From W425 sp964503235 (lineage in GTDB: Bacteria; Chloroflexota; Dehalococcoidia; Dehalococcoidales; RBG-16-60-22): 12,270 bases of DNA. The notes beneath the pieces were generated by a model that saw only the letters and a program-made list of their open reading frames with translations, searched no databases and was not told the origin of the DNA. The stretch spans positions 1-12,270 of the forward strand of contig CAZCZJ010000072.1 in assembly GCA_964503235.1 (NCBI GenBank). Direction: 5' to 3'. Below, piece by piece: positions 5,733-10,954 of this stretch (positions within the stretch are counted from its first letter, which is position 1; every line of letters begins with the position of its first letter). Made by a program: the position numbers and the translations under genes.

Positions 5733-7321
5733 CCAGAAAAAACATAATCGTGCTTGTAATAATCCTATTGATATTCGGTTTTTCTTTGTGGACGCTTTTA
5801 CCTCTTCAGAGCACTGTAGAGCTGGTATACCAGGCGCAATACTCAGATAACGCCACTCCTGAAGAAAAGACGGCCATAATGTCCGAAGCACTGCTGTCTA
5901 TTCAACATAGTATTGATGCCAGCACCGCCAAGGGAACGGTGGAAGAAACAGGCGATGACCGTATAATAGTGGGACTTTCCGGACTCAACGATACCGACTA
6001 TGCTAAACAATTGATCGGCAATATCAACAACTTCACGATTATCGAAGAGGAAGTGCGCGGAGAAAGACTCGGCCGGGCGGGATTACGGCTTGGACTCGAC
6101 CTTCAGGGAGGCGTGCATCTTCTCTATGAAGCCGATTTATCTTCGATAGAGCCCGGCAGTGAAGCCGATATCATGAAAGGAATAGAATCCGTCATCCGGA
6201 ACCGTATCGACCCCCTGGGCGTCACCGAGCCGGTTATCGTGGTACAGGGAACGGACCGTATAAGGGTTGACCTGCCCGGGCTCAGCATCACTGATAAGGA
6301 AAAACAGCGTCTTTCCAGCGTTGCCCTGCTGGAATTCGGAGAACTGACCACGGATAACGCTTCAGCGAAATGGACCAACGAATTGGGCATGTGGAAACCG
6401 GCAACGGCCATTATCGACGGGCAGGAGCTCGAGCTGACGAGTCGGTACTTTAATCAAAACACCTATGTAAGTATAGACAGCCTGGGAAATCTAAAGCTGG
6501 CTTTCGAGTGGGACTCGGTGGGTCAGAAAATCTCTCAGGAAGTCACGACCCGACTTCTCGGTCAACGCCTGGGTATCTTTGAAGGCGATGTTAGCCTTTA
6601 CGGCGAGGACGGGCGGCCCATTGCACCGGTCGTTCAGGCGGTTATCACCGACCGGGGTGTCATCAATGGTTTAAGTCGGAACGAAGCTACCAGCCTTTCC
6701 CAGCAATTAAATGCCGGGCGTTTACCCGTATCGCTGGAAATCATCAGCGATGAGACTGTGTCTCCCCTGCTCGGTGCCAGTTTCACCGAGATGGCCTGGA
6801 AGGCCGGTATCATCGGTATCGCACTGGTGATGCTTTTTATGATACTCTACTACCGCTTTCCCGGCTTGCTAGCCAGTCTGGCGCTGGTCTATTACGGGGC
6901 GCTGGTGCTGGCATTATTCAAACTGATACCGGTCACCCTAACCCTGGCCGGACTGGGCGGCTTTATCCTGTCCATCGGTATGGCGGTGGATGCCAACGTT
7001 CTCATCTTCGAGAGGATGAAGGAGGAGCTCAGGATGGGACGAACGCTGGGCGCCGCCGTTGAGAGCGGCTTCAACCGCGCCTGGTCAGGCATCCGGGACA
7101 GCAATATCACCACGATTATCGTGTGTATAATCCTCTTCTGGGTAGGCAGCAGTATCGATTCCGGTGCACCGGTAAGGGGATTTGCTTTAACCCTGGGCAT
7201 CGGTGTTCTCATTAGCATGCTTACCGCCATCGTGGTGACCAGAACATTACTTCGCACCGTGGTGGGGACCCGTCTAGCCGCCAGAACGGCGTTATTCAGT
7301 GTAGACAGGGGAAACAAATGA
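5729..7321 (+). CDS. secD: Protein translocase subunit SecD
   Basis: A 530-residue inner-membrane component of the SecDF motor, which uses the proton gradient to complete protein export through SecYEG. It has one N-terminal membrane helix (about 4-26), a large external domain, and five C-terminal helices (from about 355). Hallmarks are LGLDLQGGVHLLYEA (121-135), RNRIDPLGVTEP (157-168) and VDANVLIFER (420-429) with the essential membrane Asp421. Between the first helix and DLQGG there are roughly 95 residues, more than usual. Residues 55-106 resemble the P1 segment at 150-205 (both contain DRI-V-L-GL--TD), suggesting an internal duplication. The ATG lies within the ATGA overlap with the upstream gene, and AGGGAG in the upstream gene serves as ribosome site. 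secF follows with another ATGA overlap, so the two are translationally coupled. Confidence 0.97.
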   Translation: MTRKNIIVLVIILLIFGFSLWTLLPLQSTVELVYQAQYSDNATPEEKTAIMSEALLSIQHSIDASTAKGTVEETGDDRIIVGLSGLNDTDYAKQLIGNINNFTIIEEEVRGERLGRAGLRLGLDLQGGVHLLYEADLSSIEPGSEADIMKGIESVIRNRIDPLGVTEPVIVVQGTDRIRVDLPGLSITDKEKQRLSSVALLEFGELTTDNASAKWTNELGMWKPATAIIDGQELELTSRYFNQNTYVSIDSLGNLKLAFEWDSVGQKISQEVTTRLLGQRLGIFEGDVSLYGEDGRPIAPVVQAVITDRGVINGLSRNEATSLSQQLNAGRLPVSLEIISDETVSPLLGASFTEMAWKAGIIGIALVMLFMILYYRFPGLLASLALVYYGALVLALFKLIPVTLTLAGLGGFILSIGMAVDANVLIFERMKEELRMGRTLGAAVESGFNRAWSGIRDSNITTIIVCIILFWVGSSIDSGAPVRGFALTLGIGVLISMLTAIVVTRTLLRTVVGTRLAARTALFSVDRGNK

Positions 7322-8244
7322 CATTTGATATTATCGGTAAAAGATACTGGTTCTTTCTCATTTCCGGGATTGTAATCATCCTCGGGCTGCTTTCCTGGGC
7401 AATATTCGGGCTGGAGACGGGGGTTGAACTCAGCAGTGGTTCTCTTTTGACGGTAAAATTCGAGCAGGAAGTGGAACAGGGTCAGCTGGAGGAGGAGCTC
7501 ACTAATCTCGGATACACCGACGCCATCGTTCAGCAAACTCAGCCGACGGGTAATTATCTCATACGTACTCACGTGCTCAGTGCTGAGGAAAAAACAGGAC
7601 TGGAGGCCGGACTGCAAGCGGCATTAGGTGAGTTCAGCGGCGACCCTTCATTTGTTAATGTGGCGCCGTTGGTAGCCAGTGAGACCAGGCAGACCGCGGT
7701 TATTGCTGTAGCTTTAGCCGCTATAGGTATTCTGGCCTATGTTACCTGGGCTTTCCGGCGCATGCCCAAACCTTTGCATTACGGCACCTGCGCCATCATA
7801 GCCCTGGTGCATGATGCCCTGATTGCTCTGGGAGTTTTCTCCATACTCGGGGCGATAATGGGCTGGCAGATAAACCTGATGTTTATCACCGGTGTCCTGG
7901 CGGTAATCGGCTACAGCGTCAACAATACCGTGGTTATCTTCGATAGAATCCGGGAGAATTTAACTAGAGGAATCGGCATCAACTTCGAGACGGTAGTGAA
8001 TAACAGCCTGGTAGAGACTCTGGGTCGTTCGCTTAATACCAGCCTGACCACGCTGATAGTCGTACTGGCACTCCTGTTCTTCGTCGGGGCAACCATCCAG
8101 AACTTCGTCGTCGTCCTGATAATCGGCATCATTGCCGGAACCTTCAGCTCGATTTGCATCGCTCCATCATTACTGGTGGTCTGGGACAACGACGAATGGG
8201 GGAGGTTTATTCCCCGGTTCTTGTCCTCTAAATCAAAGGCTTAG
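7318..8244 (+). CDS. secF: Protein translocase subunit SecF
   Basis: A 308-residue partner of SecD with one N-terminal helix (about 11-31), a small external domain and five C-terminal helices (about 125-290). Family signs are LVHDALIALGVF (163-174), VIGYSVNNTVVIFDRIREN (196-214) and ETLGRSLNTSLTT (233-245). Two departures stand out. The family's G-D-(F)--GG motif after the first helix reads GVELSSGS (35-42), and the conserved Asn-Asp of the fourth helix is Asn202-Asn203. The FDR Asp209 and the helix Arg237 are retained. Start ATG overlaps the secD stop, with AGGGGAAA before it. The gene is certain, though its proton-coupling competence is less so (see findings). Confidence 0.96.
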   Translation: MTFDIIGKRYWFFLISGIVIILGLLSWAIFGLETGVELSSGSLLTVKFEQEVEQGQLEEELTNLGYTDAIVQQTQPTGNYLIRTHVLSAEEKTGLEAGLQAALGEFSGDPSFVNVAPLVASETRQTAVIAVALAAIGILAYVTWAFRRMPKPLHYGTCAIIALVHDALIALGVFSILGAIMGWQINLMFITGVLAVIGYSVNNTVVIFDRIRENLTRGIGINFETVVNNSLVETLGRSLNTSLTTLIVVLALLFFVGATIQNFVVVLIIGIIAGTFSSICIAPSLLVVWDNDEWGRFIPRFLSSKSKA

Positions 8245-8259
8245 AAGCAGGAATAGATA

Positions 8260-9168
8260 ATGTTTTCCGGCAGAAGCGGTGCCGCCCGATTATCCATACT
8301 GGTCGTTGTTAGCCTGATAATACTCAAGGTAGTGGTCGGTATTATCACCGGCAGCCTGAGTGTCCTGGCGCAGGCAATCGACAGCTTTTTCGATTTATTT
8401 GCCGTTATTATCACCTTCCTGGCTATCAGCGTGGCTGCCCGACCCGCCGACGAAAGCCATCCTTTCGGTCACGGTAAGGTGGAGAACGTTGCCGCCATCG
8501 TGCAGGCGGTTCTGATTTTCTTCGCGGGCGGCTCCATCATTTACGCGGCAGTCCGCCGCATCCAGACCGAAGCTGTCCTGGAGATGGCCGAAGCCGGTAT
8601 CGGGGTGATGGCAGTATCGATAGTCGCCAGCATCTTTTTATCCCGTTATCTGCTGAGGACAGCCCGCCAGGAAGACTCGATGGCACTGGAAGCCAACGCC
8701 CATAATATCGCCGCCGACGTCTATTCCGCCGCCGCAGTATTCATCGGGCTGCTGGTCGTGCAGTTTACGGGCATCACTATTATCGACCCCATCCTGGCGG
8801 GGCTGGTAGCCCTGTATATATTCATGGTGGCTTTCGACGTCCTGAGAAAATCATTCGGAGGGCTGCTAGACGTCAAGCTGCCCGAGGATGAGGAGAGTGT
8901 TATACGGTCAGCCATCACCGAGCATTTCGGCAGAGAAGTGGTGAGTTTTCATAAGCTGCGTACGCGTAAGGCGGGCAGCCAGCGCCATATCGACCTGCAC
9001 CTGGTCATGCCCAAGCATTTCAGCATCGAAAAAGCTCATGATATGTGCGAGCACCTGGAGCAGGACATAGAAAGTCGGTGGCTTAATACCGAGGTTATCA
9101 TCCACGTGGAGCCCTGTGATGATAACTGCGATGAATGCGGGCTTACCTGCGAGGACAGGAAAAGCTAG
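8260..9168 (+). CDS. Cation diffusion facilitator (CDF) family metal transporter
   Basis: A 302-residue CDF antiporter that exports divalent metal ions for protons across the inner membrane. About six helices span residues 10-200, followed by a cytoplasmic domain (about 205-285). Typical signs are Asp41 and Asp45 in helix 2 (AQAIDSFFD), HPFGHGKVE (67-75) and the helix-5 site ANAHNIAADVYS. In the last, the metal-ligand His of the usual H-x3-D is replaced by Asn149 (with Asp153), and a His sits one residue earlier (His148). The C-terminus carries Cys286, 290, 293 and 297 (C-x3-C-x2-C-x3-C), a likely metal-binding tail. It follows secF after 15 bases, with AGGA about 7 bases before the ATG, so it can be read with the secDF operon. 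Metal specificity (Zn, Fe, Mn or other) is not decided. Confidence 0.93.
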   Translation: MFSGRSGAARLSILVVVSLIILKVVVGIITGSLSVLAQAIDSFFDLFAVIITFLAISVAARPADESHPFGHGKVENVAAIVQAVLIFFAGGSIIYAAVRRIQTEAVLEMAEAGIGVMAVSIVASIFLSRYLLRTARQEDSMALEANAHNIAADVYSAAAVFIGLLVVQFTGITIIDPILAGLVALYIFMVAFDVLRKSFGGLLDVKLPEDEESVIRSAITEHFGREVVSFHKLRTRKAGSQRHIDLHLVMPKHFSIEKAHDMCEHLEQDIESRWLNTEVIIHVEPCDDNCDECGLTCEDRKS

Positions 9169-9788
9169 GTCGCCTGAACGTAGCCGATAATCCCCTTGAC
9201 GATGAAATATCCGCCGAAGTAAAGCAGCGCCAGAGCCAGCAAAACGAATACCCACTCCTGTATCTTCGGCCCCCAGAACTTGTGTGTCCGGTAGATAACA
9301 ACGGAGACCAGCGACAGCCAGACGAGGTCGCAGAGCCAGTGGACGACGATAAACAGGGACAAGCCCCAGTCGCCGACCGCATCGAGGAAGTTCATAAGGA
9401 GGAGGCTGCCTACCGTTACCCACCACACCAGGAAGAACGGATTGAGTCCGCTCATCAATATGCCGGCCACAAAGGCGTTGTAGGTAGTGTCCCTGCCCTT
9501 GCGGGCCATCTCCCGGCGGGCACGGTAAAGTCCGGTGCCCATCCAGATAATCATACCGCCACCCAGGATTGCCAGCACCAGGCTCACGACTTCATTCTCG
9601 AAGAACTGCGCCAGCCCGAAGTAAACCAGCAGTATCAAGGGCACCTCGATGACGGCATGTCCCAGGGATACCAGGACGCCGGCCCACGGCGACTTTAGAC
9701 TTTTAGCCAGGGTAACCGCGAACATGGGACCGGGTGCCATCACGCCCGAAAGCGATGTTAAGATAACCGTTCCGATAGCTGCGAGCAA
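9165..9788 (-). CDS. LysE/RhtB-family amino acid exporter
   Basis: A 207-residue membrane protein of the LysE family, which exports amino acids or similar small solutes. It has about six helices and the family motifs APGPMFAVTLAKSLK (18-32), with the PGP signature, and SGLNPFFLVWWV (113-124), equivalent to the usual NPK-F-W region. The start is TTG at 9788: an in-frame TAA lies eight codons upstream with no ATG or GTG between, and GAGGT lies 4 bases before the TTG. An extended -10 promoter lies just upstream. The gene converges on the CDF gene and the two stops share the bases CTAG, so no space remains for a terminator. The substrate is unknown. Confidence 0.9.
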   Translation of the reverse strand: MLAAIGTVILTSLSGVMAPGPMFAVTLAKSLKSPWAGVLVSLGHAVIEVPLILLVYFGLAQFFENEVVSLVLAILGGGMIIWMGTGLYRARREMARKGRDTTYNAFVAGILMSGLNPFFLVWWVTVGSLLLMNFLDAVGDWGLSLFIVVHWLCDLVWLSLVSVVIYRTHKFWGPKIQEWVFVLLALALLYFGGYFIVKGIIGYVQAT

Positions 9789-9792
9789 ACCG

Positions 9793-9797
9793 ACCTC
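9793..9797 (-). promoter_or_regulatory. Ribosome binding site fixing the TTG start of the LysE-family gene
   Basis: GAGGT on the minus strand, 4 bases before the TTG at 9788. The spacing is short but it is the only candidate site, and TTG is the only start between the upstream stop and the conserved first helix. Confidence 0.6.
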
Positions 9798-9822
9798 AAA
9801 TAGATAAAAGACTTACGGTGCT

Positions 9823-9831
9823 ATTATAGCA
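9823..9831 (-). promoter_or_regulatory. Extended -10 promoter of the LysE-family gene
   Basis: TGCTATAAT on the minus strand (9831-9823): a consensus -10 with the extended TGn motif. No good -35 hexamer is seen about 17 bases upstream, as is common for extended -10 promoters. The predicted transcript would begin about 27 bases before the TTG start. Confidence 0.6.
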
Positions 9832-9857
9832 TCAATACGGTTATTCGTGCCTTTAGT

Positions 9858-9897
9858 GTCATTGCGAATCCCGATGTAATCGGGGCGAGGCAATCCG
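9858..9897. repeat. Short palindromic dispersed repeat (GTCATTGCGA type)
   Basis: Starts GTCATTGCGA and ends CGAGGCAATCCG. The outer arms ATTGC (9861-9865) and GCAAT (9890-9894) enclose inner arms CCCGAT (9870-9875) and ATCGGG (9879-9884). Similar GTCATTGCGA...GCAATC repeats are, from memory, scattered in many environmental bacterial genomes. It is the first element of the repeat island 9841-10360. Confidence 0.6.
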
Positions 9898-9910
9898 TTT
9901 TATTGTCTAC

Positions 9911-10009
9911 CTTACCCCCTGTGTCCCCCTCTCCTGGCAAGGCGTTCCGCAGGAGAGGGGGAAGATATATTAAGAGGGGATGGCGCCCCTCTACGCAGGC
10001 TACTCCCTA
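9911..10009. repeat. MITE-like palindromic repeat, copy 2
   Basis: Related to the element at 1281-1426 over most of its length: CTTACCCCCTG, a CCCCCTCTCC hairpin, GGGGGAA, then TTAAGAGGGG-T-GCGCCCCTCT and TACTCCCT in the same order. The first hairpin has 12-bp perfect arms (9925-9936 with 9950-9961) around a 13-base loop of unrelated sequence. The second has 7-bp arms (9973-9979 with 9986-9992). Changed loop sequence with conserved stems suggests selection for, or inheritance of, the hairpin form. The short reading frame across it (9912-10103, minus) is not a gene. Confidence 0.7.
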
Positions 10010-10030
10010 TTGAGTAGTGTATTAATCTAT

Positions 10031-10080
10031 CCCCCTGGCCCCCTTCCTTTGGTAAAGGAAGGGGGAATTTTATAAAGGGA
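10031..10080. repeat. Strong hairpin repeat in the spacer
   Basis: Perfect 12-bp arms CCCCCTTCCTTT (10039-10050) and AAAGGAAGGGGG (10054-10065) around a 3-base loop, followed on the plus strand by AATTTTATA. It resembles the hairpins of the neighbouring repeat but with different arms. It could stop leftward transcription from the AT-rich gene or simply be another dispersed repeat. The following T-tract is too short for a confident terminator call. Confidence 0.55.
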
Positions 10081-10188
10081 ATATAGCTGATTGTGTTTTT
10101 CATTCATAAAGGCCAGTAGCGGGAATAATTGAAAAAGGACGCCGCCTCCTTTACCCCTGCCGGTGGTGGGTTACTAAATCCCTCTCAA

Positions 10189-10209
10189 TCTCCCTTTACG
10201 AAAGGGAGA
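10189..10209. repeat. Hairpin repeat
   Basis: Perfect 9-bp arms TCTCCCTTT (10189-10197) and AAAGGGAGA (10201-10209) with loop ACG. It is the third pyrimidine-arm hairpin in this island and has the same C/T-rich left arm and G/A-rich right arm polarity as those at 9925 and 10039. Confidence 0.55.
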
Positions 10210-10240
10210 CGAAATATTTCTTTAAGGCATTGGGTGGGAA

Positions 10241-10266
10241 TTCTTCGACAGGCTCAGAATGAGCGG
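10241..10266. repeat. Short dispersed repeat (TTCGACAGGCTCAG type)
   Basis: TTCTTCGACAGGCTCAGAAT followed by GAGCGG. From memory, this motif and close variants recur as intergenic repeats in many genomes. Short arms ATTCT/AGAAT lie at 10240-10244 and 10256-10260. It occurs only once in this window, so the repeat call rests on recognition, not on a second copy here. Confidence 0.5.
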
Positions 10267-10302
10267 GGAAGATAGGGCGGCTGACTAAAGGAGACGGGCA
10301 GG

Positions 10303-10352
10303 ATGCCCATGGGCGGTGGGTGGGAATAGATAAATTAGGGGTTGGGGAGGAG
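10303..10352. repeat. G-rich dispersed repeat, copy 2
   Basis: Carries the same ordered pieces as 1445-1500: GATGCCC, GGCGGTGGGTGGG, GAATAGATA, then G-runs. It includes the 10-bp palindrome GCCCATGGGC (10305-10314). Same strand and same position downstream of a MITE-like hairpin as copy 1. The stretch from here to 10447 holds no gene or other structure I can support. Confidence 0.6.
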
Positions 10353-10447
10353 ATATAGCCGGATTAGCCGAGGAAGATACGAGGGCGGGCTTGGGTGGTA
10401 AAGAAGAAAGCATACTCCCTTAGTACGCCTAATATCACTATATTTAA

Positions 10448-10858
10448 TTATATACCACGCACGAAATATCCTATTAGGAAAAATATTAAAGAAACAAAAA
10501 AGGTTATTATTGCAGTACGCCATAGCGACTTTTTAGACTCTCCTGCTATTTCTCCTCTAATGGTCTGCGCAATGGCTTCTATTTGGGTTTTGCTAAGCTT
10601 TTTAAGATTTTCATAACGTTTAACATCAGCCTGCAACTTGGTAACTATTTTACTTCTACTCTCTATTTCTGACTCTATATCTGAAATTACCGATATAGAA
10701 CTCTTGAGATTTTCAGACAATGCGTTAATTTTATCTTCTATAGTTGGAGATTTCTCTCTCTTTCTAAATCGCATATAATAAGAAATAAAGGTAACTATAG
10801 CAGTAATAACTACAGCCGAGCCAAGACTTGTAAAAAAAGCTAGTGAAAAATCAGACAT
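10448..10858 (-). CDS. Unknown membrane protein: two helices flanking a coiled coil
   Basis: A 136-residue protein I do not recognise with certainty. It has a hydrophobic helix at about 7-28, a basic stretch YYMRFRKREK, a charged heptad-like region (about 40-90) likely to form a coiled coil, the segment LSKTQIEAIAQTIRGEI (88-104), and a second helix (about 114-133) ending YFVRGI. This suggests an inner-membrane protein with a cytoplasmic or external coiled-coil hairpin. Start ATG at 10858 has a weak AGGGA about 9 bases upstream. Base composition is clearly more AT-rich than the flanking genes, and it sits between a repeat island and mfd, so recent acquisition is likely. The C-terminal pattern RGE--ESKKS-W followed by a helix reminds me of hypothetical proteins in other phyla, but that is memory only. 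Confidence 0.75.
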   Translation of the reverse strand: MSDFSLAFFTSLGSAVVITAIVTFISYYMRFRKREKSPTIEDKINALSENLKSSISVISDIESEIESRSKIVTKLQADVKRYENLKKLSKTQIEAIAQTIRGEIAGESKKSLWRTAIITFFVSLIFFLIGYFVRGI

Positions 10859-10885
10859 AGATTAGTATCCCTAAAATGTTAGATT

Positions 10886-10942
10886 ATGATATCATCTTTA
10901 AAGATATCTGAAATATCATGATATATATTCTCATGAATATTC
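10886..10942. promoter_or_regulatory. Cluster of AT-rich palindromes upstream of the unknown membrane protein gene
   Basis: Five perfect palindromes in 57 bp: ATGATATCAT (10886-10895), ATCTTTAAAGAT (10894-10905), AGATATCT (10902-10909), ATATCATGATAT (10913-10924) and GAATATTC (10935-10942). They lie between the mfd stop and the start of the AT-rich gene, where its promoter must be. They could be operator sites or part of mfd 3'-end structure. Low complexity of AT-rich DNA makes some palindromes expected by chance. No clear -35/-10 pair was found. Confidence 0.4.
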
Positions 10943-10954
10943 TACCATATTATG

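Noticed and set aside
6892..7617. Minus-strand frame of 241 codons across the secD-secF junction
   Set aside because: It is antisense to two certain genes, has no domain or ribosome-site support, and arises from codon-position composition.
9912..10103. Minus-strand frame of 63 codons in the repeat island
   Set aside because: It is made almost entirely of hairpin repeat sequence.
9841..10360. CRISPR array
   Set aside because: Repeats differ from one another, have no regular spacing or unique spacers of constant length, and no cas genes are near.
10407..10435. Terminator hairpin after the AT-rich gene (TACT-AAGGG-AGTA on the minus strand)
   Set aside because: The stem is only four base pairs and the following T-rich stretch is interrupted, too weak to call.
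10335..10616. Short frames on both strands around the 3' end of the AT-rich gene
   Set aside because: They overlap the better supported 136-residue gene and the repeat, with no start-site support.
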